Assembly (NCBI RefSeq): GCF_032854445.1
Contig: NC_088297.1
Coordinates: 17,619,127-17,683,126 of the forward strand
From: Liolophura sinensis
Taxonomy: Eukaryota > Mollusca > Polyplacophora > Chitonida > Chitonidae
Direction: 5' to 3'
Length of the DNA stretch: 64,000 nucleotides
Positions 1 to 8,712 of the stretch are shown here, in pieces (within the stretch, counting starts at the first letter, position 1; each line of letters begins with the position of its first letter). The notes below the pieces were generated by a model. That model worked only from the letters and a program-made list of their open reading frames with translations. It did not search any database and had not been told where the DNA came from. Made by a program: the position numbers and the translations under genes.

Positions 1-1
1 T

Positions 2-361
2 GAGGTGTATTACCGCAGGTATCTGGAGGAAATGGAGATGGAGCCGAGGTATTTCCGCGGAGTACCCCTCAGTACGCTGGACACGGTGGAAAGCCAGTTT
101 CAAGTGAACATTCAAGTCTACCAGCTCATCCCCATGGATAGGTCGTACTCAGCACAACTCATTCACCGTAGTGCCGAGCGCTATTCTCCCCCTACCCTGC
201 GGTTAAACCTGTACCAGCGGCATTTCAGCTATATCAAAGACATGGGGCGTTATGCTCGATCTTTCACCTGCCAGGTGTGCCAGAAGAGTTTTCGGACACT
301 GTGGGAGTTACGACGGCACGGTCAAACGTGCACCGACGCCATTCGACGACCACCTATTTAG
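2..361 (+). pseudogene. Protein-primed DNA polymerase B, N-terminal fragment (Polinton/adintovirus-like)
   Basis: The frame is open from the left window edge, so the true start lies outside. The translation has the features I associate with the N-terminal region of the PolB of Polinton and adintovirus-type elements: a block around LDTVESQFQVNIQVYQL, then LNLYQRHFSYIKDMGRYARS, then a single zinc-finger-like motif CQVCQ...HGQTC (C-x2-C-x12-H-x3-C) near residues 89-109. In intact family members this finger precedes the exonuclease and polymerase domains. Here the frame stops about ten residues later, and from about 349 the DNA matches the 3' end of the other PolB copy (8712-8533, minus strand). 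The exonuclease and polymerase domains are absent, so this is an internally deleted remnant. Family assignment is from motif memory; the deletion reading follows from comparing the two copies in this window. Confidence 0.7.
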
Positions 362-510
362 ATCTGTAGAACGGTGCTATGGATACTCTACACACCCTGC
401 TCCTGTGCTCCTGTGCTCCTGTGCTCTTGTGACACTTCCGACGGCCCTTTTCAGGGCCAACCAACTCTTCCCGAAAGAGTACTTTCTCAATCTAAGCACT
501 AAAAAAAAGT
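349..510 (+). repeat. Shared 3' segment of the virus-like element, copy 1
   Basis: From accacctatttagatct through tctaagcactaaaaaaa this segment matches the reverse complement of about 8712-8560. It includes the run ctacacaccc, short ctcctgtg repeats (four here, three variants in the other copy), the histone-type stem-loop and the downstream purine element. The match begins at the PolB stop region, so it represents the 3' untranslated end of that gene. Confidence 0.8.
443..479 (+). terminator. Histone-type mRNA 3' end: stem-loop plus purine-rich downstream element, copy 1
   Basis: GGCCCTTTTCAGGGCC at 443-458 folds into a 6-bp stem with a TTTC tetraloop, identical to the SLBP-binding stem-loop of metazoan replication-dependent histone mRNAs. 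CCGAAAGAG at 471-479 sits where a U7-snRNA-binding histone downstream element belongs, about 12 nt after the stem. It lies about 80 nt after the stop of a PolB remnant; no histone coding sequence is nearby. Confidence 0.8.
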
Positions 511-540
511 GGATAGGTTTTTTTCCACTTCATGTAGATA

Positions 541-1039
541 AGCGTGCGAGAACGAGTTATGTAAGGAGGACTATTTAGCGTGGGCGGATGGTGATGGGAG
601 TGGTTAGGTCATGGGTGATATCACTACGCGTGTCTCAGACAACGTAATGATGCTTGTTTTATTTTTGCATATGTATACTTTTTAATTCAAGCATTAAGTC
701 ATTTGAAAACCTGTAGCTGGAAGGTGGGTTATTCCACATTCTTGTTAACATTTGGCAGTGAAGTGGAAGTACAGATTTATTTTTGTTGTCCCCTATATCA
801 CATATGGTCTTATCGCTACATGTACGACTCAACATTATTCAAGAATTTATGAGACACGCGCATAAATGGTTATTCATTCTTGAATTGCCTTCGTCATTCA
901 AAGGTTAATCAGGAGCTTTTCGGTAATTTGGGCTGCCCTTCCCAAGATGCAGTCATTTTAATCTGCTCTGCTGTGTTTGCCTTATTTGCGCATGGCTGGG
1001 AGTGAAGTCACACTTGTGACGTGTCAGGTGTGTGTCAGG
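541..1039. other. No gene recognised
   Basis: AT-rich sequence with no convincing coding frame, RNA gene or repeat that I recognise. It separates the PolB remnant from a promoter-like repeat. Confidence 0.5.
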
Positions 1040-1130
1040 TAGTGGTGGTGGTGGGTTTTTTCCACGACGGGGTGTGTATACTAGAGTAGAGTGTAGTATA
1101 ATAGAGTATAGTATAGGGGCAGTGGTGGTA
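1040..1130 (+). repeat. Dispersed repeat shared with 10790-10885
   Basis: ggtgggttttttccacgac followed by a tatactagagtagagtgtag-type stretch closely parallels 10790-10885 (ggtgggtgttttccacgcc then tatactagcgtgatatag). The shared sequence ties this area to the virus-like block at 8.5-13 kb. Confidence 0.6.
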
Positions 1131-1158
1131 GTGGGAGTGAAAAAAAGAGGCAAAACGT

Positions 1159-1285
1159 CGGCTTGTAAAGTTGAGTGGGACAGCTCGAAAAGAGCTCTTT
1201 GTCGCCAAAAACGAACCAATGGGTGAGCGGGATTTGCCCCAAAACGGACCAATGGATGGCCCCCAAAACGGACCTATCCGCGCGC
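1159..1285 (+). promoter_or_regulatory. Promoter-like block with two CCAAT boxes and tandem CCCCAAAACGGACC
   Basis: CCAAT occurs at 1216-1220 and 1249-1253, each followed by GG. CCCCAAAACGGACC is repeated in tandem at 1237-1250 and about 1261-1274. GAGCGGGA near 1225 resembles an E2F half-site. cggcttgtaaagttg at 1159 recurs at about 10443. The arrangement suggests a proximal promoter for the exon-like sequences that follow; no transcript evidence is available. Confidence 0.4.
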
Positions 1286-1308
1286 GAGAATGGTTGGAGA
1301 TGGAGATT

Positions 1309-1332
1309 GCTTTTTTTTTTTTTTTTTTTTTT
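1309..1332 (+). repeat. Poly(T) tract
   Basis: A run of 22 T followed by a T-rich stretch that ends in ttttttacag at 1391. It could be the polypyrimidine tract of an intron or a retro-insertion tail read on the opposite strand. Confidence 0.6.
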
Positions 1333-1391
1333 GTTTTGTTTTTCCCTTCATACATTCTCGTTTTGTTTTTACCTATGTGTGTTTTTTACAG

Positions 1392-1488
1392 GGAGATGAC
1401 TAGGGTGGTGCGCGTTATAAACATTGACCAATGTCGGGACTTTCATATTGGCGATACAATCGTCATCACGAGACATATCTCACCGTGA
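1392..1488 (+). CDS. Unrecognised short coding-like exon (a)
   Basis: A strong polypyrimidine tract and tttttacag precede an open stretch reading EMTRVVRVINIDQCRDFHIG and ending in TGA at 1486-1488. I do not recognise the product. CCAAT-type promoter elements lie 110-190 bp upstream. The piece might be an exon of a gene of the virus-like element, or a chance frame. It is listed because splice signal, frame and promoter-like sequence line up. Confidence 0.25.
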
Positions 1489-1747
1489 CACCAAAATAAT
1501 GGACACTTACAGCATGTATTTATTCGTTCATTCGTTGATGTGTTCACTGTTCGAGTTCGAAAAAAATAAATAAAAAAAGTTTTCAGGTTGACGACCCTGG
1601 TCTTTGTGTTGGTTATTGTCTTTAACTGTTGGTGAAGGGATAGTCTATCTATCTATCTATCCATCTATCGTTTTGATTGATGTGGCTAGGGTTCGGTCGG
1701 TGACGGCATTAGAATGACGACGGTGTCTTCCTTTATGTCTTTTCTAG

Positions 1748-2045
1748 CCTGGCGAAGCTCCGTACAACACCGCAATGGAAAGACTGGGTAGCTGTCGTCA
1801 CCGACCTGCAAAGCTACACCAGGGTACTTCGTAGTATGTTTGCGGATGGTAGGGTGAACGAGAGCCGACTGCAGGTGCTGCGAGCGTACACTGAAGACGT
1901 CTGTCAGCATGTCGAGGATTCCCGACCTATTCAAGCGTATTACGTAGAGATTGTTCGTCCCACGTTAATGTACGAAGTGCGACTCCCTCCCAACCACACA
2001 GAGGTCTATCAACGCTCCGTGTTACATACCTGTACATTGCTGTAA
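1748..2045 (+). CDS. Unrecognised coding-like exon (b)
   Basis: tgtcttttctag at 1736-1747 is a good acceptor, and the frame starting with codon ctg at 1749 stays open for 98 codons to TAA at 2043-2045. The composition looks protein-like (LAKLRTTPQWKDWVAVVTDL near the start, PTLMYEVRLPPNHTEVYQRS near the end). No conserved domain is apparent. It lies between exon-like pieces (a) and (c) on the same strand. It could be a fragment of a structural or regulatory gene of the virus-like element; that is conjecture. Confidence 0.3.
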
Positions 2046-2112
2046 ATAATAATACTGTTACCTTACTATGGAATCCATCCCCTGTTTTTGTGTTTTCTTT
2101 TTTTTTATATGG

Positions 2113-2180
2113 ACTGGGTCAGTGTGTCAGTGTGTCAGGCTAGGGCTGGTATCTATCCCGATAGCTCCTATGTATTATGT
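2113..2180 (+). repeat. Dispersed repeat shared with the reverse strand of 7945-8006
   Basis: gggtcagtgtgtcag...ggctagggctggtatctatc...tcctatgtattat matches the reverse complement of about 8006-7945. The motif GGGTCAGTGTGTCAGGCTA also forms the right end of the foldback MITE at 8252-8414, so a transposon terminus is likely involved. Confidence 0.6.
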
Positions 2181-2409
2181 ATGGACGCACCAGCTGGCTG
2201 GAAGAACTGGAATCTCGTACACGTTTCTGGTAGAGTAACTTCCCCTGAAGAAACTGAAGAGGGCGTTCGAACACTGAAACAGCGCCCTCTGCTCGGCGTG
2301 GAAAAAAATTGTGCGGTGGTTTGGATACAGATTTGACCGATACGGTAGTGTATTTCACATTGACGACTGCGCCTTTAATATTACGTTGTTCAAGCGCAAT
2401 GGAATTTAA
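2141..2409 (+). pseudogene. Unrecognised coding-like exon (c), frame-broken
   Basis: An open frame reads through GWKNWNLVHVSGRVTSPEET and GVEKNCAVVWIQI to TGA at 2334-2336. Shifting by one base at about 2325 continues an open frame (RFDRYGSVFHIDDCAF) to TAA at 2407-2409. The 5' part overlaps the dispersed repeat at 2113-2180. Product unknown; the break suggests decay. Confidence 0.2.
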
Positions 2410-2469
2410 CGGTCTATGCGAGTAGATTCAAGAGTTGCGGCACTTACACTGGGCGTCTCTGAGTTGTCT

Positions 2470-2506
2470 GAAAAAAGACTTCCGCCACGAGGTGGCGCTT
2501 TTTTAC
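2470..2506 (+). other. Strong hairpin followed by a T run
   Basis: CGCCAC (2483-2488), loop GAG, GTGGCG (2492-2497) is a perfect 6-bp stem. Flanking AAAAAAG and CTTTTTT can extend the pairing around a small bulge. It lies just downstream of exon-like piece (c). Its function is unclear; it resembles neither the histone stem-loop nor a poly(A) site. Confidence 0.45.
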
Positions 2507-2510
2507 CCTA

Positions 2511-4860
2511 TGTATTCTGTGTCAAGCATTTACATACAAGATTTATCAGAAACTTTTGAATATGGTTGAGGTCTTTCAACCATCAGCTACTGTAACAATT
2601 TTTTGCAATTTAAAAAAACTGAATAACAAGTTCAAGGCAAGGAATGTCCATAAAAGGCTAGATGAATATGATTTAAAAAGTTTTGTTAGCGGATTGTGGT
2701 CTTTTGAATTAGCTTTGCCACAATCACTGCGAATGGATGTAGTGCTGCATGATGGCACCTTCACTCCGATATTATTTCATGGTCACTATTATACAATCAT
2801 GCATCCTTGTGTTTTCTGTCGATGCACACCTGAGGCACTTACAGGGTGTCTCCCAGTGAGTCTGAAAGACAGACCTCAACAAATATGCGCGCAACGATTT
2901 TGATAGCCTGACATATTTATTAGCAGCCTTCCAGTCTCGAGGATCATCTCCACATGTTGAAATGAAACCAACCTTTAATGGCGACCATGCCCTGTATTTG
3001 ACCAATGCCTTACATACTAATTCATACCATTCGATTCTGTTTAAAATTTTACAAAAGTGAACTAGTGAGTTTTGACCAGTCAAGGAGAACGCTAATGATT
3101 AGGAGTATTGATAAGACTACTCGACTCTTACATTGGTTGCATAAACTGCTAGAACTTATGTGGAACTGAGGGCCTCACCATCGACAGCCATTTTGAAATG
3201 TCAAATGATTTGCATATGGGTTTGAATTGTAACCAAGCTCTGGCATTGAAATCCTCCAGAAAACTGTCATATTTTCACTGCTGTCTGCAGGCACAACTTC
3301 AGTCTTCATAATCCAACCCAGAAGGGCGTAAAAAGAACGAGTGGCATCAGCATGGACCTCATGGTGCCATCAGTTTGACGTTCAGAAGTGTGCAGCACAT
3401 TTCTTGAGAGTAATGGAAAGATGAAGTTAAATTTGAAAAAAACATACCAGATGGACTAGGGTGCTGTAAAAGCGACAGATGAGCCGAACAAAGTAGTAAT
3501 AGCATGAAGTCCATCTGATTGTATTAAGACAATCCCTACAAATCTGTTTAGTAGATGTGTACATGAATATTAAGTCCTTGTTTCTGGTCATCAGATTTAT
3601 GTAAGAGGATGTGGACAGACCAGGGTCACAGCCTTCACTATTGATTTTTTCACGACTCAAAGTACAAAGTCCCATTATCACACACATCAGCACCTGGAAT
3701 TATTTATGAATGTATTTATGGACACTGTGTAAGTTACCTGCTCTGAAGTGTGACCCAACAAGTAGTCTTGAACCAGACTGTGCAAGTGGGTGCAGGTGTA
3801 CCTACCTTGAATTTCCGTCCCTAATGATGGATGCAATCAGTTGTGTTGCTACTGTAACAACTCTCTTCTAGGCAACAGAATGGAAAAAACAAAACAAAAC
3901 AGGACATCCATTGAAAGCCACGCCAAGAGATTCACATGCCTACACACAAAAAACATAACTAATAAAAGTTTATCGTTAAATAATGAACTTTCATTTGTAT
4001 TCAGGTGATAGCGAGCTTTCTGATTGGTTATTTTTTTGCATTCCTACCATGATGAACCCCAAAAAATATTTATGCTCTGCCACGTCCAGATTACTTTTAC
4101 TAAAAATATACAGGACCAGGCCCATGTAAAACATGTATTTTCAATCTGTCGTATACAAACTTTTCAAAAATAATTCAAACCACCAGCAATCTTCATACCT
4201 CATTTGTGCAAATAAATTTGATGACCATAAGTACATTCATACAGTTCACACAGCATTATTTTTGTTCATAACAAAAAAATTACATTCAATCCTTAAATAA
4301 CTTCTAAGGTAGACTCCATGTTGGTAAACTCAGGGGAGGTAATTCAGTGGCATCCTGTACATTATTACCAAAATGTGGTCATGTTTTGAGTGAAAGTATA
4401 GTTTTTCGATCAGCTGTATAAAAAGATGGAGACTTCAAAAGCAATTTAATCCTCAAGCTTTGCCTCTTGTATGCATTCCATGATTCTGACTGGATATTGG
4501 TTTTTGTACTGCTCATTATATAGTCTAATTTTATTTAATTTTGTATGTTGCTTCATTTTGGGAACCCTTAGATTTGATTTGCATATTTTTTGCTGTAATA
4601 TGATTATCAAAAACGGTGGAGGGTGGGTCGGGCTAATTCATATTCGCAATATGAGATTGTAACAAAGATTGAAACTCATTATTTGTGTGTCATACTGGGT
4701 ATATAACCAAAAATTTTAAGGAAATTCAGAATACAGTGTGTTTAGTGTCATTATGTATGTATGGTTTAGACAGATTTAGACAGCGCAATATGTTCCATTT
4801 TCTTAAGCTGTTACAGATCTGGTCTACTGTAAAATCATTGACTGTTTTTATTGTTGACAG
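2511..4860. other. No gene recognised (probably 5' flank or first intron of the BTB gene)
   Basis: Short open frames occur on both strands (for example 2556-2903 plus and 3362-3183 minus), but none has a recognisable domain, splice context or start. The region precedes the BTB exon and may contain its untranslated first exon, which I cannot locate. Confidence 0.4.
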
Positions 4861-5008
4861 AAGTCTAGCGGCAACATGGCTGGTATTGACCTCAACTGGT
4901 GTTGAGAATCAGCAGTACCAGAATATTTTGCCGACCAATGTACAGAAACTATGGAATAACAAACAGATGCTGGACATAACATTCCGGGCCGATGGTCAGG
5001 AAGTGCAA
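4861..5008 (+). CDS. BTB/POZ zinc-finger gene, first coding exon (frame-disturbed)
   Basis: The exon lies between acceptor tattgttgacag (ending 4860) and donor caa|gtaagc (5009). It encodes the start of a BTB/POZ domain: NILPTNVQKLWNNKQMLDIT, then FRADGQEVQ, spliced in frame to AHQLVLAAASNDL in the next exon. A well-placed start, aacATGGCTGGTATTGACCTC at 4876, gives MAGIDLNWC and then hits TGA, one base out of frame with the BTB sequence. Either a one-base indel near 4900 separates start from domain, or translation begins in an unseen upstream exon. BTB domains mediate dimerisation and cofactor recruitment in nuclear transcription factors. Confidence 0.65.
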
Positions 5009-5675
5009 GTAAGCTTTTAGAGGCTTTCTAACTTATCGACCAGTGGTATTTAGTAGTAAACCTATAATAGCTTGCTTCACAAAATCACTCCTAGCATTCT
5101 AAACTTTTTATAATACTGCGCCAGTATAATGCATTCTGTATTTGTAATCAAGGTAATTTTTAGTGTTCATAACACTAAGTTTGCTTTGTGAATCATGCGT
5201 TGGTCAGTGGGAATTTTGAAATGGGACGTATTACATCGTTCTAGTGATGTAAACATTTTACTGTATGAGCTGACTATGCAGGTCATAAATAGAACTGTAG
5301 CATGCAACATGTTTGACATTGTGCGGTATAAATCTACAAGTCCTGATTGACTGCATCACCCCTTCTGTGATAGAAACAGCCATTGATATCCCATTGCCAC
5401 ATAAATAATGCGCATGTGAGATCAGCAGTGAGATGATAGGACATGGCCACCTGTTTAATTACAAGATAGGTGTGTTTAAGTTTCACATAAATTTTTGGCT
5501 AATTTCAGACAGGGAACTGTTTTGTTGTACTTCCGCGCCTCCTTTATTCTTTGAGCATTGGTAGTACACGGTAATGTTAACATAAGTCATAACATTGAAC
5601 AGCATAAAATACCAGTCAAATAAATAGATAAGATGTAACATTGATGATTTTTAAGAAGTGTGTTTTCTGTTGCAG
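5009..5675 (+). other. Intron of the BTB zinc-finger gene
   Basis: GTAAGC donor at 5009 and ttctgttgcag acceptor ending at 5675. The intron interrupts the BTB domain between codons for Q and A. No nested element recognised. Confidence 0.7.
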
Positions 5676-5993
5676 GCACATCAGCTGGTTCTGGCAGCGG
5701 CGAGTAACGATCTCTGTGATGCCCTCAGTCAGATCCGGAAAACCACAAAACATGCTGTGCTGGATCTGAACAGATCAGGTATTACTATGGCAGACCTCAA
5801 GGAACTTCTTAACTATCTTTACTGTGGTAAGATGCAGTTAAACCCACAGACGTGTCAGGGTGTAGCCAAGGCAGCCAAAACCCTTCACATCCCTCAGGTG
5901 GTGGCTCTCTGTGCACTTTTCAAAGCCACATTCATGCCAGGAACTCCACTAGCAGACTCTCAGATAGGTGTGACCAGTCAGACTCCATTTTAA
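5676..5993 (+). CDS. BTB/POZ zinc-finger gene, exon 2, part 1 (rest of BTB domain)
   Basis: In frame with exon 1 this reads AHQLVLAAASNDLCDALSQ, ITMADLKELLNYLYCGKMQL and GVAKAAKTLHIPQVVALC. These are the classic second half of a BTB fold (the L-YCG-- strand and the final helices). The frame ends in TAA at 5991-5993. The next reading frame, open from about 5852 onward, carries the rest of the protein, so one extra or missing base lies somewhere between about 5925 and 5990. No plausible intron fits that interval. Confidence 0.7.
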   Translation, partial: AHQLVLAAASNDLCDALSQIRKTTKHAVLDLNRSGITMADLKELLNYLYCGKMQLNPQTCQGVAKAAKTLHIPQVVALCALFKATFMPGTPLADSQIGVTSQTPF

Positions 5994-7609
5994 ATGACAT
6001 GTGGAAAGTAGGGCAGACAAAGGAAGTAGCTACAACACATGCATCAAGTACCAAGTCCAGCCCTAAGCCTGGCCCCAGCTTTGTACCCGCACCGCCGGTC
6101 ATTGACCAGTCCACGGTCACAAGCCTGACAGAAAGTAAGATCTCACCCCCTGTGGATAAAGTGGAGCTATACAGAGAACTGACAAGTCACAAACAGAAGT
6201 GGATGGCTGATGCCAGGCCTCTACCCGTTCCCAACAAGATAGAGCCAGCTGATGAATCTTCCGAGAACTTTGCTGGGGCTAAACCAGGTAAGAATTCCAC
6301 CGCGGTAAAACCTACCCAGGATTTCAAAATGGTAAAAGTTAAAGAAGAGCCTGTTGACGATTTTCCAGACATGTCCCCAGCTGCCAGTGTCACCCAGTCT
6401 AATGAGTCTGCTGGTAAAAGTGGAACAAGTCCCAACATCGTACAACAGGTCACAGACATGAACTCAGTCATTCCAAAGGTAGATCCCAGCTTCTTGGCTG
6501 ACATTGGTGATGTCAGTGACTCAGATTCCATAGGCTTGGGAGGTGACACTGCTGATTTGAGTAACAAGGAGAAGGCCACCACAGTTAATCCGCTACCTTG
6601 CCTTGTTAAGCAGGTCGCTGCATTCGGTGCAGCAGCAACTAAACCGCACACGCCTCCTGTGTACTACAAATATAAGCGAAGGAAGCAAAGGCGAGGAAGA
6701 ACTCACTATGTTAAACCTCAAACCATAGAGCCTGTGGATTCTGAGCCTGTCAAAAAGCAGAAGAGAGATACAGAGCAGACTAATAACCAGTCTGTGAGAA
6801 TTGTACATGCGCCTCTACCAACAGGTGCTACTCTCGTCAAACCATTTGCTGTCACCTCGAATGGCAAGACAACAACAGCAGTAGAGAAGTCTATTGACGT
6901 AAGAAACACAGAAGAGGAGACTCTACCAAAGTACCCCTCCTTTCCTTCTACCAGCGGCGACGCCCAGCTCAAGACCTATGTTCAAGTTGTAAAGCAGCAA
7001 GCTACAACGACCACAGAAGTGAAACAGTCTAAAGATCCTGCCACTCTTATCAGCAAGGGCGTGATCAAAACCACGATACCTGCAGCACCAGCAGCTGCGG
7101 CAGCTATAACTGCTGTCCCGTCAACCTCTGACACAGATCACCAGGGAAGTACTGAAGCTTTGGCGTCGTGCTTTGTACGGGCACGGGGCATAAAAAATTA
7201 CAAAAGTTCGTACAGCACACCGCATTCATTGAGAAATTATGATGCCCCCAACTCAAAATACAGGGATGTTAGCCTGGGAAAAGATGCAATGGACAAAATA
7301 GCAAACAAGGATGGGAAAAAACTGATACTACCATCATCTGTTGTGAGAAATGGTTGCAAAGGGGGATTTCATATCTCCTGTATCCTCTGTCATTTTTTGT
7401 TTAGTTCTGTGGAAAGTTGTGAGAAGCACATTCTTCGTAAACATTTCCCAGGTGAGCTGATCTTTGCAGACACTAAGGAAGGACAAGAAAAAGTCGAGCT
7501 GGAAAAGAACACTCCTGAAGATAAAAAAGTGATGTTTCTCTGCTCTTGTTGCTGGTATGTCACCCACAATGAGAGGTTTTATCCACCTCCACAGATTCTA
7601 CCAACATGA
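5925..7609 (+). CDS. BTB/POZ zinc-finger gene, exon 2, part 2 (linker and first zinc fingers)
   Basis: A long open frame of low complexity (S, T, P, K and E rich) follows the BTB domain. It contains a probable bipartite nuclear localisation signal YKYKRRKQRRGRTHYVKP at about 6667-6717 and VKVKEEPVDDFPD, a sumoylation-like motif. Near the end comes a C2H2 finger CILCHFLFSSVESCEK with histidines at -x12-H-x4-H (about 7379-7444). A second finger begins CSCCWYVTHNER at about 7541 and is cut by a stop at 7607-7609. Removing one T from the TTTT at 7577-7580 would bring the next frame into register. BTB domain, long linker and terminal fingers are typical of a ZBTB-class transcription regulator. Orthology to a named gene is not evident. 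Confidence 0.7.
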
Positions 7610-7838
7610 GGTGCCCATTCTCAAGAACATGATAGAGCCGTACTGTGAGGCTTGCGAGCTGTTACTGAACAATGACACGGACATGGAGGCTCATCAGAAG
7701 CTGCACTGTAATCACTACATTTGTAACACCTGCTACAAACGCTACATTTGCCTTGATGCCCTCCGCCATCATGTCAGGGAGGCACATAACATCCAGGGCA
7801 ATACTGAGCTGTCCATTCGTCAGGTTACGTATGACTGA
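7557..7838 (+). CDS. BTB/POZ zinc-finger gene, exon 2, part 3 (C-terminal C2H2 fingers)
   Basis: The frame continues the broken second finger (IHLHRFYQHE supplies its histidines). Two further C2H2 fingers follow: CEACELLLNNDTDMEAHQKLH and CNTCYKRYICLDALRHHVREAH (C-x2-C-x12-H-x3/4-H). The stop TGA is at 7836-7838. Three one-base breaks in an otherwise conserved gene can mean a young pseudogene or base-calling errors in homopolymers; the neighbouring MFS gene shows no such breaks. Confidence 0.7.
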   Translation: MSPTMRGFIHLHRFYQHEVPILKNMIEPYCEACELLLNNDTDMEAHQKLHCNHYICNTCYKRYICLDALRHHVREAHNIQGNTELSIRQVTYD

Positions 7839-7944
7839 ATAGGAACAGCCAATAAGTGCTCTCAGTCATTTAGGGCTCTCCATCACTTACAATCACATCT
7901 TTTTACATATGTGCATATGTACATATGTTCCGCTAAAAATTTAT

Positions 7945-8006
7945 ATAATACATATAATACATAGGACCCATTCCGATAGATATCAACCCTAGCATGACAC
8001 ACTGAC
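7945..8006 (-). repeat. Dispersed repeat shared with 2113-2180
   Basis: Read on the minus strand: gggtcagtgtgtcatgctag, then ggttgatatctatcggaat and tcctatgtattat. It parallels 2113-2180 and lies just after the BTB gene. Confidence 0.6.
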
Positions 8007-8013
8007 CCATACT

Positions 8014-8160
8014 ATTGGCGATCGTCTCAAGGATGGTAAATGAGTACCCGATTTAAATAACAACAAATCATAATTAATTTTCATGGGATATTGTAAATTA
8101 AGTGAAATAAAGTAATACAATGTGTTTAAATGAATTGTGACATGAGTTTGTATAAAATTA
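8014..8160 (+). repeat. Dispersed repeat, related to 36829-36925 and 37551-37575
   Basis: gtctcaaggatggtaaatga at about 8025 recurs near 37555. aacaacaaatcataattaat through gaattgtgacatgagtt (8059-8150) recurs at 36829-36920. The two parts are adjacent here but about 630 bp apart and in the opposite order at 37 kb. One explanation is a deletion joining an LTR-element leader to an LTR start; that is a guess. Confidence 0.6.
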
Positions 8161-8251
8161 AAAAAGAGACTATGAGACTCACATACCGTGGTGGTTTGAC
8201 TTCTTTCTTTTTTTATTATGAGGACTACCACAACAGCATGCAGGCCAGCTA

Positions 8252-8414
8252 TAGCACACTGACACACTGACCCAGTCACCGCCTGTTACATCGTCATACA
8301 TTGTTGCGTCATACATTGTTACCAGGCCGTCTGCGGTATACCGGCAAGGCACCGCTCGGCAACAATGTATGACGATGTAGCAGGCACGGCAAGTCGGGTC
8401 AGTGTGTCAGGCTA
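8252..8414. mobile_element. Foldback MITE
   Basis: Arms 8252-8307 and 8358-8414 are imperfect inverted repeats of about 56 bp (roughly 85% identical). The outer ends are TAGC-(ca)CTGACACACTGACCC and its complement; the inner arm is acatcgtcatacattgttgc. The loop of about 50 bp contains another gtcatacattgtta and the palindrome cggtataccg. No coding capacity. The same outer motif occurs singly at 2113-2139 and 7992-8008. Confidence 0.65.
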
Positions 8415-8532
8415 TTACGGCTGCCGGCCCGCCGCCCCCCGCTAGGCGTTTTTAACTTTTTAACGTATGTACCACTGCGAATGATAAAACACATGAAAAA
8501 AAATTGTACAATTAAAAAAAATGGGAAGACTG

Positions 8533-8712
8533 TGTCTGGTGTGGGGCTTCTTTCTTTCTTTCTTTTTTTTTAGTGCTTAGATTGAGAAAGTACTCTTTCG
8601 GGAAGAGTTGGTTGGCCCTGAAAAGGGCCGTTGGAAGTGTCACAAGAGCACAAGAGCACAGGAGCCGGGTGTGTAGAGTATCCATAGCACCGTTCTATAG
8701 ATCTAAATAGGT
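8533..8712 (-). repeat. Shared 3' segment of the virus-like element, copy 2
   Basis: On the minus strand this follows the PolB C-terminus directly. It contains ctcctgtgctcttgtgctct repeats, the histone stem-loop, the purine element, tctcaatctaagcactaaaa, then a GA-rich run and gccccacaccagacacagtc. The last part also occurs downstream of the RING gene (about 11133-11234), so similarity extends about 95 bp beyond the stem-loop. Confidence 0.8.
8594..8629 (-). terminator. Histone-type mRNA 3' end, copy 2 (after PolB)
   Basis: The stem-loop GGCCCTTTTCAGGGCC occupies 8629-8614 on the minus strand, preceded by CCAAC as in canonical histone mRNAs. CCGAAAGAG occupies 8602-8594. It lies about 65 nt after the PolB stop codon at 8697-8695. 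Confidence 0.82.

Noticed and set aside
1176-1200. agctcgaaaagagctc as a fourth histone-like stem-loop
   Set aside because: The stem is AGCTC/GAGCT around TTTTC on the minus strand; it lacks the CA after the TTT and the G/C stem pairs of the histone consensus, and no GAAAGAG element follows.
2556-3083. Overlapping 103-115-codon frames on both strands
   Set aside because: No domain, splice or start context; overlapping open frames of this size occur by chance.
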